Assembly (NCBI RefSeq): GCF_002079305.1
Contig: NZ_CP015039.1
Location: 1,013,501-1,077,500, forward strand
DNA length: 64,000 nt
Direction: 5' to 3'
Origin: Rhodovulum sp. P5
GTDB taxonomy: Bacteria > Pseudomonadota > Alphaproteobacteria > Rhodobacterales > Rhodobacteraceae
The position numbers were made by a program, and so were the translations under genes. Positions 46,437 to 56,735 of the stretch are shown in pieces (the first letter of the stretch is position 1; every line of letters starts with the position of its first letter). Under the pieces are notes generated by a model. The model searched no databases and was not told the DNA's origin. It worked only from the letters and a program-made list of their open reading frames with translations.

Positions 46437-48383
46437 CTACACCAGATCGGGGGCCTTGGCCTCTTCGACCAGCTGGGCGACGATCTCGTCAAGGGAGACG
46501 GTCTTGGTCGCCTTTTCGCCCAGCCGCCGGACGGTGACGGTGCGTTCATCGACCTCGCGCTGACCGATGGCCAGGATGACCGGCACCTTGCCGACCGAAT
46601 GCTCCCGAACCTTGTAGTTGATCTTCTCGTTCCGGGTGTCGGCCTCCGCCCGCAGGCCGGCCGCAATCAACAGGTCGCGAACCTCGTGCACGAAGGCGTC
46701 CGCGTCGGACACGATGGACGCGACGACCACCTGCCGCGGCGCCAGCCAGAAGGGCAGCTTGCCCGAGTAGTTCTCGATCAGGATACCGATGAAGCGCTCG
46801 AAAGACCCAAGGATCGCGCGGTGGAGCATCACGGGGCGATGCTTTTCGCCGTCCGCGCCGATGTAGCTCGCGCCCAGCCGCTCGGGCAGGTTGAAATCGG
46901 CCTGGAAGGTGCCGCATTGCCATTCCCGCCCGATCGCGTCGGTCAGCTTGAAATCGAGCTTGGGCCCGTAGAAGGCGCCTTCGCCGGGGTCGACCTCATA
47001 GTCGTTCCGCACCGACAGGATCGCCTTTTCCAGCGCGGCCTCGGCCTTGTCCCACACTTCGTCGCTGCCCACCCGCACCTCGGGGCGCGTCGACAGCTTA
47101 ATGTCGAAGCTGCTGAAACCCGTGTCCTTGTAGACGTCCGAAAGCAACTCGATGAACCGGCCGCATTCCTCCTCGATCTGGTCCTCGGTGCAGAAGATAT
47201 GCGCGTCGTCCTGGGTGAAGCCCCGGACCCGCATCAACCCGTGCAGCGCGCCATGCGCCTCATACCGGTGGCAGGACCCGAATTCGGCGAGACGCAGCGG
47301 CAGATCTCGATAGGATTTGAGTCCCTGATTGAAGACCTGAACATGACAGGGGCAGTTCATCGGCTTCAGCGCGTTGATGCGCTTTTCGTTGGCGTGCTCC
47401 TCGTCGATCTCGGTGATGTACATGTTTTCGCGATACTTGTCCCAGTGGCCGGACGCTTCCCACAGCTTCCGATCCACGACCTGGGGCGTGTTGATTTCGC
47501 GATAGCCGGCCTTGTCCAGTTTCCGGCGCATGTAGTCCTGCATGGTGCGGTAGATGGTCCAGCCATTGGGGTGCCAGAACACCATACCCGGCGCTTCCTC
47601 CTGAAAATGGAACAGCTCCATCTCGCGGCCCAGGCGGCGATGATCGCGCTTCTCGGCCTCTTCAAGGAAGGTCAGGTAGTCCTTCAGCTCCTGCCGCGTC
47701 TTGAAGGCAACGCCATAGATCCGCTGCAGCATCGGGCGATTGGAATCGCCGCGCCAATAGGCCCCGGCCACCTTCATCAGCTTGAACGCATCGGCGGGCA
47801 CCTGGCCGGTATGCTGCAGATGCGGCCCGCGGCAGAGGTCCTGCCAATGGCCATGCCAGTACATCCGGATCGGCTGCCCCTCGGGGATCATGCCGACCAG
47901 TTCCACCTTGTAGGGTTCGTTGTTCGCCTCGTAATAGGCAACCGCACGATCCCGGTCCCAGACCTCGGTCGTCACCGGGTCGCGGCGGTTGATGATCTCT
48001 TTCATCTTGGCCTCGATCGCGCCCAGATCCTCGGGCGTGAAAGGCTCTTCCCGGTCAAAGTCGTAGTACCAGCCGTTCTCGATCACCGGTCCGATGGTGA
48101 CCTTCACATCCGGCCAAAGCTCCTGCACCGCGCGGGCCATGATATGCGCCAGGTCATGCCGGATCAGTTCCAGCGCGGGGGCGTCGTCCTTCATCGTGTT
48201 GATCGCGATGGAGGCGTTTTCGGTGATCGGCCATTGCAGGTCGTGATGTGCGTCGTTGACAGTCGCGGAAATCGCCTTTTTCGCCAGCGAGGTCGAGATA
48301 TCGGCGGCCACCTCGGCGGGGGTGATCCCGGCCTCGTAGTCGCGCGCATTGCCATCGGGGAAGGTGAGAGTAATCTGGCCCAT
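46437..48383 (-). CDS. thrS: Threonyl-tRNA synthetase
   Basis: Encodes 648 residues, the standard bacterial length: TGS domain ([16 protein letters not shown]), editing domain with [16 protein letters not shown] and the zinc-type HCR-like GPHL, then the class II catalytic core ([11 protein letters not shown] with the zinc Cys, [32 protein letters not shown]) and anticodon-binding domain. The start at 48383 gives the normal TGS N-terminus. It is divergent from the MFS gene. Confidence 0.98.
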   Translation of the reverse strand: MGQITLTFPDGNARDYEAGITPAEVAADISTSLAKKAISATVNDAHHDLQWPITENASIAINTMKDDAPALELIRHDLAHIMARAVQELWPDVKVTIGPVIENGWYYDFDREEPFTPEDLGAIEAKMKEIINRRDPVTTEVWDRDRAVAYYEANNEPYKVELVGMIPEGQPIRMYWHGHWQDLCRGPHLQHTGQVPADAFKLMKVAGAYWRGDSNRPMLQRIYGVAFKTRQELKDYLTFLEEAEKRDHRRLGREMELFHFQEEAPGMVFWHPNGWTIYRTMQDYMRRKLDKAGYREINTPQVVDRKLWEASGHWDKYRENMYITEIDEEHANEKRINALKPMNCPCHVQVFNQGLKSYRDLPLRLAEFGSCHRYEAHGALHGLMRVRGFTQDDAHIFCTEDQIEEECGRFIELLSDVYKDTGFSSFDIKLSTRPEVRVGSDEVWDKAEAALEKAILSVRNDYEVDPGEGAFYGPKLDFKLTDAIGREWQCGTFQADFNLPERLGASYIGADGEKHRPVMLHRAILGSFERFIGILIENYSGKLPFWLAPRQVVVASIVSDADAFVHEVRDLLIAAGLRAEADTRNEKINYKVREHSVGKVPVILAIGQREVDERTVTVRRLGEKATKTVSLDEIVAQLVEEAKAPDLV

Positions 48384-48516
48384 TTTCGGCCTCCTCGTCG
48401 TTTTGGCGCCCACGGAACGCCCGGTTGCGGGTTATGGTCGATGCTTCTAGTGAACCTGCATTTCGGATATGTCAACTATCGCTTGCCCTTCATCGACGAA
48501 GCCTATCTGTGAAACC

Positions 48517-49806
48517 ATGACAACCGAGACAAAGCACTTTTCCGACCTCGCCTTCGACTTGCTGACCGAAGACAGTGGGGCACCCGCCCGGGACATCACC
48601 GAAACGGCGCGCGCCCGCGAAAGCGGCAACTTCCTGCGCCATGCCGGGGCGCTTTCGCTGTCGAAACTGGCAGATGGGCTGATCGACCCCAAGCTGGTGC
48701 TGAGTTGGCTGATGGGCACGCTGGGCGCACCCGCGGCCCTGATCGGCCTGCTCGTTCCCGTGCGGGAATCCGGTGCGCTGTTGCCGCAACTTCTGACGGC
48801 GCCCCGGATCCGCGCCATGGGGCGGCGGAAATGGGCATGGGCGGGCGGCGCGCTTGGCCAAGGGCTGGCGGCGCTGGCGATCCTTCTTGCCGCCCTCATG
48901 CTGAGCGGCTGGGCCGCGGGGCTGGTGATCGTCGCGGCACTGGCGGTGCTGGCGGTGTCGCGGTCGGTCTGCTCGGTCTCGTACAAGGACGTGCTGGGCA
49001 AGACCGTGGACAAATCCCGGCGCGGGACCGTGACGGGGCTGGCCGGTAGCATCGCGGCCGCCGGGGTGCTGATCTTCGCAGGGCTCCTGATCTCCGGCAC
49101 GGTGCCGCGGCTCGACCTTGTGCTTGGCGCAATCGCCCTGGCCGGCTTGTGCTGGATCGGGTCTGCGTCGATCTTCGCCACGATGACCGAGGAAGACCGG
49201 CCCGGAGAAACCGCAACCGGGATCGGGCTGTCCCAGATTGGTCTTCTGTGGCGCGATCCGAGGCTTGGGCATTTCGTGATGGCGCGCATCCTGCTGCTGC
49301 CCACCGCGCTTGCCCCGCCCTATCTGGTCATGCTGGCGGACCAGGCCGGGGAAGACAGGCTCGGCGCGCTTGGCGCGATGGTGCTGGCATCCTCTCTTGC
49401 CGGGTTGACCTCGTCCTGGGTGTGGGGGCGGCTGGCTGATCGGTCCAGCCGTCTGGTGCTTGCCATCGCCGGGGCCGTGGCCGCGGCCTTTCTGGGGCTT
49501 GCCGTCATGCTGGACACCGGCGGGCTGATGGGCACGGTCTGGGCCGCGCCAGCTGTGCTGTTCGGTCTGATGATCGCCTATCAGGGCGTCCGGCTTGGGC
49601 GGTCGACCTATCTGGTCGACATGGCGCCAAGCGACAACCGCGCAGTCTATACCGCCGTGGCAAACACGACCGTTGGCGTCGCCCTGATCGCGGCGGGGGG
49701 CTTTGGCATCGTCGCAGCACTCATCGGCCCGGCCCTGACGTTGGCGGCCTTTGCCGGGATCAGCGCCTGCGGCGCACTGCTGTCATTCACGATGAAAGAG
49801 GCCTAG
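48517..49806 (+). CDS. MFS transporter
   Basis: Encodes 429 residues with about 12 hydrophobic helices and the major-facilitator loop [13 protein letters not shown] between helices in the second half. The N-terminal 40 residues are polar and cytoplasmic. Substrate cannot be inferred. ATG 48517 is preferred over an earlier in-frame ATG because it begins directly before the first conserved segment. Its stop overlaps glmM on the other strand by CTAG. Confidence 0.88.
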   Translation: MTTETKHFSDLAFDLLTEDSGAPARDITETARARESGNFLRHAGALSLSKLADGLIDPKLVLSWLMGTLGAPAALIGLLVPVRESGALLPQLLTAPRIRAMGRRKWAWAGGALGQGLAALAILLAALMLSGWAAGLVIVAALAVLAVSRSVCSVSYKDVLGKTVDKSRRGTVTGLAGSIAAAGVLIFAGLLISGTVPRLDLVLGAIALAGLCWIGSASIFATMTEEDRPGETATGIGLSQIGLLWRDPRLGHFVMARILLLPTALAPPYLVMLADQAGEDRLGALGAMVLASSLAGLTSSWVWGRLADRSSRLVLAIAGAVAAAFLGLAVMLDTGGLMGTVWAAPAVLFGLMIAYQGVRLGRSTYLVDMAPSDNRAVYTAVANTTVGVALIAAGGFGIVAALIGPALTLAAFAGISACGALLSFTMKEA

Positions 49807-51155
49807 ACCGGACAGGTGGCGGTTTCCACGGCCTCGACCACGCTATCCACGACCTCGACCAGCAGCACGTCATCCTCGCATTCGGCCATGACGCGGATCA
49901 GCGGCTCGGTCCCGGATTTGCGGATCAGCAGCCGGCCCTTGCCGTTCAGGCGCGCCTCGGCATCGGCAATGGCCTTTGTGACCTCCTGGGCGTCAAGCGG
50001 GTCGAAACCGTCCTCATAGCGGACATTCTTCAAGAGCTGCGGCACGCGTTCGAACCGCCGGGCGAGTTGCGAGGCCGGCTTGCCCGTCTGCACCATCGCC
50101 GCAAGGAATTGCAGCCCCGCCAGAAGCCCGTCACCGGTGGTGCAGAAGTCGGTCATGACGATATGGCCCGACTGTTCCCCGCCAAGATTCCAGCCGCCCC
50201 GGCGCATCGCCTCGACAACATAGCGGTCGCCGACCTTGGTGCGCTCCAGCCGCAGGCCCTGCCCGGTCAGATAGCGTTCGAGCCCCAGATTGGACATCAC
50301 GGTCGCGACCAGCGTTCCGTCCTGCAACCGCCCTTCGGCCGCCCAGCGTTCAGCGAATAGCGCCATAATCTGATCGCCATCGGCCACGGCGCCGGTTTCG
50401 TCGATGATCATCACCCGGTCCGCATCGCCATCAAGGCAGATGCCCAGATCCGCACCGGACGACAGGACCGCCGCCGCCGCGGCCTCTGGCCGGGTAGAGC
50501 CGCAGTCCTCGTTGATGTTCAGACCGTTGGGCGACACCCCCACGGGCACCACGTCGGCCCCCAGTTCCCACAGCACCTCGGGCGCCACCTTGTAGGCGGC
50601 CCCGTTCGCGCAATCGATCACCACCTTCAGACCGTCCAGACGCCGCCCCGACAGGAACGTGGTCTTGGCATATTCGGCATAACGCCAGACACCGTCGTCG
50701 ATCCGCTTGGCCCGCCCGATATTCTCCGGGTGGCTCGGCTCGACCCCGTCGTCGAGGATCGACTCGATCTCGAACTCCGCCTCGTCCGACAGCTTGAAGC
50801 CATCGGGGCCGAAGAACTTGATGCCGTTGTCGTGATGGGGGTTGTGGCTGGCCGAAATCATGATGCCCACATCGGCCCGCATCGACCGGGTCAGAAACCC
50901 GACCGCGGGCGTCGGCACCGGCCCCAGCAGCAAAACATTCATGCCGGTGGAGGTCAGCCCGGCGGTCAGCGCGTTTTCCAGCATATAGCCCGAAAGCCGG
51001 GTGTCCTTGCCGATGACCACGCGGTGCTTGTTCAGACCGTCGGTTCGGAAATACCGCCCCGCTGCAGCCCCGAGCTTCAGCGCCATCTCGGCCGTCATCG
51101 GATAATCGTTGGCGCGCCCACGGACCCCATCGGTCCCGAAAATTCGTCTAATCAC
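49803..51155 (-). CDS. glmM: Phosphoglucosamine mutase
   Basis: Encodes 450 residues. GlmM converts glucosamine-6-phosphate to glucosamine-1-phosphate for UDP-GlcNAc, the precursor of peptidoglycan and lipopolysaccharide. Signature [11 protein letters not shown] at the start, active-site Ser in [15 protein letters not shown], metal loop DGDADR, and sugar-binding GGEQSGH are present. The start is a GTG at 51155 with GGAG six bases upstream; it overlaps the folP end by eight bases, so they are coupled. Confidence 0.97.
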   Translation of the reverse strand: MIRRIFGTDGVRGRANDYPMTAEMALKLGAAAGRYFRTDGLNKHRVVIGKDTRLSGYMLENALTAGLTSTGMNVLLLGPVPTPAVGFLTRSMRADVGIMISASHNPHHDNGIKFFGPDGFKLSDEAEFEIESILDDGVEPSHPENIGRAKRIDDGVWRYAEYAKTTFLSGRRLDGLKVVIDCANGAAYKVAPEVLWELGADVVPVGVSPNGLNINEDCGSTRPEAAAAAVLSSGADLGICLDGDADRVMIIDETGAVADGDQIMALFAERWAAEGRLQDGTLVATVMSNLGLERYLTGQGLRLERTKVGDRYVVEAMRRGGWNLGGEQSGHIVMTDFCTTGDGLLAGLQFLAAMVQTGKPASQLARRFERVPQLLKNVRYEDGFDPLDAQEVTKAIADAEARLNGKGRLLIRKSGTEPLIRVMAECEDDVLLVEVVDSVVEAVETATCPV

Positions 51156-52167
51156 CTGGCTCTCCAATATCTTTCAGCGCCATATCCAGCCGCAGCGCCT
51201 GACGTGTTTCCGCCACGTCGTGCACGCGCACGAACTGAACCCCCTGTGCGATGGCCGCCAGCGCCACGGCAACGGACCCCGCCATGCGCGCCTCTGCCAC
51301 GTCCGCCTTGCCGATGGTCCCGATGAAACGTTTTCGCGACGCCCCCAGAAGGACCGGACATCCCAATCCGTGAAACAGCGACAGGCCGCGCAGCAGGGCC
51401 AGATTATGCTCCAGCGTCTTTCCGAAACCGATACCGGGATCGACGACGATCCGAGACCGTGGAATACCCAGATCCTCTGCCCCCGTCACGCGTTCAGAGA
51501 GAAAGTCGTAAACATCCAGCAGCACGTTTTCATAGCTGGGCGCATCCTGCATCGTTGCGGGGTCGCCCTGCGCATGCATCAGACAGACGGACACCCCGGC
51601 CTCTGCCGCAAACGGGCCAAGGGCCGCGTCGAAGGTGAAGGCCGCCACGTCGTTGATCATGGCGGCCCCGGCCTGAACCGCGGCACGGGCCACCGCAGCC
51701 TTGCGGGTGTCGATCGACACCGGCAGGCCGATCCCCGAGTCGCACAGGGCGGAAATGACGGGCGCGGTGCGCGCGGTCTCTGCCTCTGCCGGGACGACTT
51801 CCGCCCCGGGCCTGGTCGACTCCCCGCCGATATCCAGAAGATCGGCCCCGTCGGCCAGATGCCTTGCCTGCGCCAGCGCGGCCGCGGGGTCAAAAAACCG
51901 ACCGCCATCGGAAAAACTGTCCGGCGTGACGTTCAGGATCCCCATGATCCGCGGACGGTCCATGGTCAGGCCGGCAATGGCGGCGCGTGGGGTGGTTAGC
52001 GCTGCAAGGGTCTCTCGCGGGATGGCATGGGCGGGGATCAGTTGCGGCGGCGCGTCACGGCTCAACTCTTCGGCCCGGTTGAACCAACCCCATCCCCCGG
52101 CAAGGGACAACGCATCGGGCGGGCGCGCGGCGTCGGTCTGAACGATCGGTCGGAAATAACGACTCAT
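51148..52167 (-). CDS. folP: Dihydropteroate synthase
   Basis: Encodes 339 residues. FolP condenses DHPPP with p-aminobenzoate in folate synthesis and is the sulfonamide target. TIM-barrel motifs [31 protein letters not shown] and GASRKRFIG are complete. The N-terminal about 65 residues before the barrel are an extension seen in related bacteria. It lies between folB (39 bp upstream) and glmM (overlapping). Confidence 0.97.
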   Translation of the reverse strand: MSRYFRPIVQTDAARPPDALSLAGGWGWFNRAEELSRDAPPQLIPAHAIPRETLAALTTPRAAIAGLTMDRPRIMGILNVTPDSFSDGGRFFDPAAALAQARHLADGADLLDIGGESTRPGAEVVPAEAETARTAPVISALCDSGIGLPVSIDTRKAAVARAAVQAGAAMINDVAAFTFDAALGPFAAEAGVSVCLMHAQGDPATMQDAPSYENVLLDVYDFLSERVTGAEDLGIPRSRIVVDPGIGFGKTLEHNLALLRGLSLFHGLGCPVLLGASRKRFIGTIGKADVAEARMAGSVAVALAAIAQGVQFVRVHDVAETRQALRLDMALKDIGEPGD

Positions 52168-52206
52168 GGACTTTTGATCCGTGACGGCGGGCGCGATGAC
52201 AACCCC

Positions 52207-53145
52207 TCAGAGACAGGCAGCCGCCCCGTCGATGGCCAAATGCTCGATTCCGGCGACTTTCGGCTCGCTTCCGATGGCGACGATGCGCGCCGCCTCCAGC
52301 CCCCGTGCGAACCAGTGTGCCAGCGCAAGCGCATCGCGCGGGCTGACCGACGGGCTTTCCACCGAGTCCAGCACGATCTTGGACGGCGCCCAGACCGACA
52401 CCTGCCCATGCTTCATCGCCCAGTCGATCTCTGTCCGGCTGCCGCGCACCACGCAGCGATCATCACGGCCCGCCAGAACCCAGGCGTTCTGCTCGATGGC
52501 CAGCAGATCGATGCGGCGTTGGGCCGGTGAAATGGCGGATCGGGGTGCCGGCGTATCGGACGGCCCCACGCACAACACCACCGGATGCGGCCCCTGCTCC
52601 AGACGGTCCAGCCAGCGCGGCAGGTCGGGGGCCTGGATCGCGGCATTCGACAGGAACACCACAACCGGGTGATGCGACGGCTCTGCCATTTCGTCGACGG
52701 GCAGCACCAGCTTCGGCGCATCCGCCGGACGATCCCGCACGATTTCCACCCCAAGCGCCCCGGGCCCGCGGTCGAGCTTTTCGATCCGCACGAAGACCCG
52801 CATCGCCTGCGGCTCCCCCAGAAGGCGCGTGGCGATCCGCTCTGCCAGCGTTTCCAGCAGGTTCAGCCGTTCAGAACTCAACTCGGCCGCAATCGCCTCG
52901 GTGATCGCGTCATAGGACAGGACCCTGTCGACATCGTCATCCAGTGGCGCGGGGTGCGGACGCACCTCTACCACCACGTTGAAGCGGATGCGCTGCGATG
53001 CGCCCCGTTCGGCCTGAAAGGCCCCGATCTCGATCTCGACCACATGGTCGCGAAGCGACAGCCGGTCCCGCACCGGGCGTGCCGGGTCCATCGCCGCGGC
53101 CCGTTCTGACGGGTGGGCGAAGGCCAGTCTTATCTCATCGGTCAT
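52207..53145 (-). CDS. folB: Dihydroneopterin aldolase with a C-terminal extension
   Basis: Residues about 30-150 match FolB (LSLRDHVVEIEIGAF, VLSYDAITEAI, LNLLETLAERIA), which converts dihydroneopterin to 6-hydroxymethyl-dihydropterin. The protein is 312 residues, more than twice the usual 120. The extra about 160 residues (PVVVFLSNAAIQAPD onward) form a separate folded domain of unknown function, with an alternating hydrophobic pattern. folK is not adjacent, so the extension might replace or bind a partner step; this is speculation. Precedes folP. Confidence 0.9.
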   Translation of the reverse strand: MTDEIRLAFAHPSERAAAMDPARPVRDRLSLRDHVVEIEIGAFQAERGASQRIRFNVVVEVRPHPAPLDDDVDRVLSYDAITEAIAAELSSERLNLLETLAERIATRLLGEPQAMRVFVRIEKLDRGPGALGVEIVRDRPADAPKLVLPVDEMAEPSHHPVVVFLSNAAIQAPDLPRWLDRLEQGPHPVVLCVGPSDTPAPRSAISPAQRRIDLLAIEQNAWVLAGRDDRCVVRGSRTEIDWAMKHGQVSVWAPSKIVLDSVESPSVSPRDALALAHWFARGLEAARIVAIGSEPKVAGIEHLAIDGAAACL

Positions 53146-53160
53146 GGGTCTCTCCGGGCG

Positions 53161-53189
53161 GTGTATCCCCGTGTTATCGGGGGATACAC
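53161..53189. promoter_or_regulatory. Hairpin just upstream of folB
   Basis: GTGTATCCCC (53161-53170) and GGGGATACAC (53180-53189) form a perfect ten-base stem with nine-base loop, 16 bp upstream of the folB start. It may end the upstream hydrolase transcript or affect folB translation; no T run follows. Confidence 0.45.
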
Positions 53190-53241
53190 GCGCAGACCAT
53201 AGCCGTTGCGGCAGGGCATGGGCCAGAAACGACCGTCGAAC

Positions 53242-53925
53242 TCAGTTCGAAACGGTCCGCGCGCCGGGCTGACGATAGAAATGGTGAACGCCGATGGTCG
53301 CCGTCCGCGGGAACGTGCGCGCCCAGCGCGGGCTCACGCTGAGGGTATGGTAATGGGTGGCCCCGTTGGTCAGCTTGCGCGGCGCCCCGTCCAGCATCAG
53401 CTTGGCGATCTTGCCAAGACGCTCATAGATGCGCTTTTCGTTGATGACCTCGGCACGGCCGTCACAAGTATACGTGAACTGACACTGATACCGTTTGCCG
53501 GTACCCTGATGGATGACACCGCAGACGGTGTTCGGATACAGGGGGGATGCGACCCGGTTCAGGATCACCTCGGCCACCGCAAACTGGCCCTTCACGCTTT
53601 CGCCGCGGGCCTCGAAATACAGCGCCTCGCTCAGGCATTGCCATTCGTCGCCGCCTTTCGCGGCGGGGCGGGCATCGACCCAATTCGCGTCGTACTGGAC
53701 TTTTGGCGTGTTGCGCCGAAGCTGCGGACGGATCAGTTGCTTCAGCCGCTGAGAGCCGACCTGCTTCAGTGCCTTTTTCTCGGTGCCGAACAACTCGACC
53801 AGATTCCGGTCGAGTACAGCGGTCGGGTCGTTGGAATGGGATCCCGTCATCTCGGCCTGCGCGGACGAGACGGACAGGAGGCCCGCAACTATGATGGCTG
53901 CCATTCGGCTTGTCGGATTATGCAT
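53242..53925 (-). CDS. Cell wall hydrolase (SleB/Hydrolase_2 family)
   Basis: Encodes 227 residues. A signal peptide (AAIIVAGLLSVSSAQA) precedes a domain with the family pattern CLSEALYFEARGESVKGQFAVAEVILNRV and the late HYHT...PRWA segment. SleB-type enzymes are lytic transglycosylases acting on peptidoglycan; in Gram-negatives they are periplasmic. Upstream (53926-54110) is an intergenic stretch with AT-rich motifs and no gene. Confidence 0.92.
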   Translation of the reverse strand: MHNPTSRMAAIIVAGLLSVSSAQAEMTGSHSNDPTAVLDRNLVELFGTEKKALKQVGSQRLKQLIRPQLRRNTPKVQYDANWVDARPAAKGGDEWQCLSEALYFEARGESVKGQFAVAEVILNRVASPLYPNTVCGVIHQGTGKRYQCQFTYTCDGRAEVINEKRIYERLGKIAKLMLDGAPRKLTNGATHYHTLSVSPRWARTFPRTATIGVHHFYRQPGARTVSN

Positions 53926-54110
53926 TCGCCCCTCGTACCTTGGCCAATGATTACCTCAGCCCCAACGGTGCTGACTAATGAAGGGCGCGCCGCGAGTCCA
54001 CCCAAGTGGCCGAAATGCCACATGCAGATGCGGCCCCAAGGCCACGCAAACATGGGAATTTCATCGAATTCCAGTTGAAATCGGCGAAATTTCGATGTGC
54101 GGAAATCCGC

Positions 54111-56660
54111 TCATTCCGAGAGCCGCGGCGCCCCCAACGCCAGTTGAGCAGCGGCCAGCCGCGCAACCGGCACACGAAACGGAGAGCAGGACACATAGTC
54201 GAATCCCGCCCTGCGGCAGAAATCGATCGACTCGGAATTGCCGCCATGCTCTCCGCAGATCGACAGGACGACATCGGGGCGCGCCTGCCGTCCGCGTTCG
54301 GCCCCCATCAACAGCAATTCACCAACCCCATCGGTATCAAGGATGTGGAACGGGTCTTCCGCAAAAACGCCCTGCTTTACGTAAGAGCCCATGAACCGCC
54401 CTGCATCGTCACGCGACAGGCCATAGGTCATCTGCGTCAGGTCGTTCGTTCCGAAACTCAGAAACGCTGCATACTGGGCGATTTCATGGGCGCGCAGGGC
54501 CGCGCGGGGTGTTTCCACCATCACGCCAAGGCGATAGTCGAAATCGACGCCCCGTTCGGTGCGCACCGCCGCGGCCAGCGAGTCGATCCGCGTCTTGACC
54601 AGTTCGACCTCCCGCATGGCTGAGACGAGCGGGATCATGATCTCGGGCACCACCGGGGCGCCATTGCGGCTGCTTTCGATGGTCGCCTCGAAAATCGCGC
54701 GCACCTGCATGTCATAGATCTCGGGCACCGCGATCCCCAGCCGGACACCGCGCATCCCCAGCATCGGGTTGAATTCAGACAGGGCCTGCACCCGGCGGTT
54801 CACATCGGACACGGGCAGGCCCAGCGCCTCGGCCAGTTCGCGCACGCCTTCGCGCGACTGGGGCAGGAACTCGTGTAGCGGCGGGTCGAACAGGCGGATG
54901 CACACGGGCAGGCCCTGCATGATCTCGAACAGCCGGTGGAAGTCGTCCCGCTGCATCGGCAACAGACGTTCCAGCACCGCGGCCCTGTCGTCGGGGCCGG
55001 CGGCAAAGATCATCTCGTGCATGACGGTCAGGCGATCTTCCTCGAAGAACATGTGCTCTGTCCGGCACAGCCCGATCCCGTCGGCGCCAAATCTGCGCGC
55101 GGTCTGGGCATCGGCGGGCGTGTCGGCATTGGCGCGCACGCCGATATCGCAGGCGTCCTCCGCCCAGTTCATCAGCGCCTTGAACGCATCGTCCAGCGCC
55201 GGTTCCAGCATCTTCACGGGGCCAAGGATGACCTGACCCGATGTCCCGTCGATGGTGACGATATCGCCCTCATGCAGCTTGCGCCCGTCCGCGGTGATCA
55301 ACACCCCGTCGCGACGCACCAGCCGGATGTCGGACACGCCGACCACGCAGGGCACCCCAAGGCCCCGTGCAATCACCGCCGCGTGGCTGGTCATGCCGCC
55401 GCGTTCGGTCATCACCGCGGCCGCGGCATGCATGCCCCGGATGTCCTCGGGCGTGGTTTCGCGGCGGACAAGGATGCAAGGCTCCCCCCGCGCGGCGCTG
55501 GCTTGGGCTGCCGCCGACCCGAACACCAGCCGCCCGGTGGCCGCGCCCGGACTGGCTGCGATACCGTGGGCAATCACGTTGCGCGGGCCACTGGGATCGA
55601 CCTGTCGGTGCAACAGTTCGCTGACGGCGCGCGGTTCGATCCGGGTCAGCGCCTCTTCGCGGGGAATGATCCCCTCATCGGCCAGCATCACGGCAATCCG
55701 CACCGCACCCCGGGCCGTGCGCGGCACGCGGACTGCATCGAGGATCTTCAACTCTCCCGCCTGCAACGTGAAATCGACCTGCATCTCTTCGCGCAGGTTG
55801 ATCCGGCAGGTATCGCCCACCCGTTTAAGCCGGGCGATCAGATCGGGCAGGCGGTCTTCCAGCGCCTCGCCCCGGTCGTCATGGATCAGGTAGAGCGACC
55901 CGTCGCGCCGGTTGAGGGCATCGCGCCCCTGGCTTTGCGACAGATAACGCCCGATGATCTTGCGCTGGCCGGTCGCCCCATCGACGAACTGGATGACGCC
56001 CGACCCGCTTTCACCGGTGCCGAAGCCAAGCGCCATGTCCTGCACCAGAAGGCCAAGACCTGCATCGGCCGGTGCGCCGCGGGCCTGCCGCAGCAACCGC
56101 GCCGTCGTCGCCCCCCATGCCCGCGCCATGGAGCGCAGCACTTCCAGAAGCTGGGTCGCGGGGTCCTGGGGAAACGCCTCGTCGGTCTCCTCGGCATAGG
56201 CGTCAAGCGCGGCCCTTACCGACTCTGGCGTGGCGTCGTCCTCTTCGAACATGTCCGGGTCAAGCCGCGCGACATGCACCGCGAAGGACTGGATGAACCG
56301 CAGATAGACCGCATCGGCGGCCGCCTGGCCATGGGTTTCGCAAAGCTGCGCGTGCCGCGCGTCGTTCATCCCGATATTCAGGATCGAGGCCGGCCCACCC
56401 CATTCGGTGTTTTCCGAACTCGGCCGGACCGACACCAGCGGCGCCGGGCCGAAAAGCGACAGAAGGTCCCGGGCATCCACCCGTTCCCCCAGACCGATGC
56501 GTCGCACGGCGTCGAAAGACAGCGCAACGGTTCGCGGCACCGGCAGATCCAGCCGGACAAGCCGCTGAAGGCATTTCGCGCGCATGCCATGATGCGCGAC
56601 AGAAATGTGCTCTTCTGCCGTGATTTCCACGAAATCGACGATGTCTGCGTGTTTCTGCAC
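54111..56660 (-). CDS. Pyruvate phosphate dikinase-like PEP-binding protein
   Basis: Encodes 849 residues from a GTG with AAGGGG eight bases upstream. The central swivelling domain keeps the phospho-His motif GGMTSHAAVIARGLG, and the C-terminal PEP/pyruvate domain has CEHGG-type ICGEHGGNSES and YVSCSPFRVPVA with the catalytic Cys. At the N-terminus, however, the ATP-grasp loop normally GGKGANL reads HHGMRAKCL, and the usual PGMMDT is GGPASI. ATP binding may therefore be changed. It is a diverged PPDK paralogue located 75 bp after glyS, an arrangement found in related genera. Confidence 0.86.
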   Translation of the reverse strand: MQKHADIVDFVEITAEEHISVAHHGMRAKCLQRLVRLDLPVPRTVALSFDAVRRIGLGERVDARDLLSLFGPAPLVSVRPSSENTEWGGPASILNIGMNDARHAQLCETHGQAAADAVYLRFIQSFAVHVARLDPDMFEEDDATPESVRAALDAYAEETDEAFPQDPATQLLEVLRSMARAWGATTARLLRQARGAPADAGLGLLVQDMALGFGTGESGSGVIQFVDGATGQRKIIGRYLSQSQGRDALNRRDGSLYLIHDDRGEALEDRLPDLIARLKRVGDTCRINLREEMQVDFTLQAGELKILDAVRVPRTARGAVRIAVMLADEGIIPREEALTRIEPRAVSELLHRQVDPSGPRNVIAHGIAASPGAATGRLVFGSAAAQASAARGEPCILVRRETTPEDIRGMHAAAAVMTERGGMTSHAAVIARGLGVPCVVGVSDIRLVRRDGVLITADGRKLHEGDIVTIDGTSGQVILGPVKMLEPALDDAFKALMNWAEDACDIGVRANADTPADAQTARRFGADGIGLCRTEHMFFEEDRLTVMHEMIFAAGPDDRAAVLERLLPMQRDDFHRLFEIMQGLPVCIRLFDPPLHEFLPQSREGVRELAEALGLPVSDVNRRVQALSEFNPMLGMRGVRLGIAVPEIYDMQVRAIFEATIESSRNGAPVVPEIMIPLVSAMREVELVKTRIDSLAAAVRTERGVDFDYRLGVMVETPRAALRAHEIAQYAAFLSFGTNDLTQMTYGLSRDDAGRFMGSYVKQGVFAEDPFHILDTDGVGELLLMGAERGRQARPDVVLSICGEHGGNSESIDFCRRAGFDYVSCSPFRVPVARLAAAQLALGAPRLSE

Positions 56661-56735
56661 CGCAGCGACCCCTTGCTACACTTGCAGCATACGCCGAAGA
56701 TAACGGCAGGCAAGCGAAGCTTGGGTTAACGCACA

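Noticed and set aside
46383..48512. A very long open frame antisense to thrS
   Set aside because: Antisense shadow of a real gene in GC-rich DNA; its composition is His/Arg/Gly-rich and it has no ribosome site, while thrS is certain.
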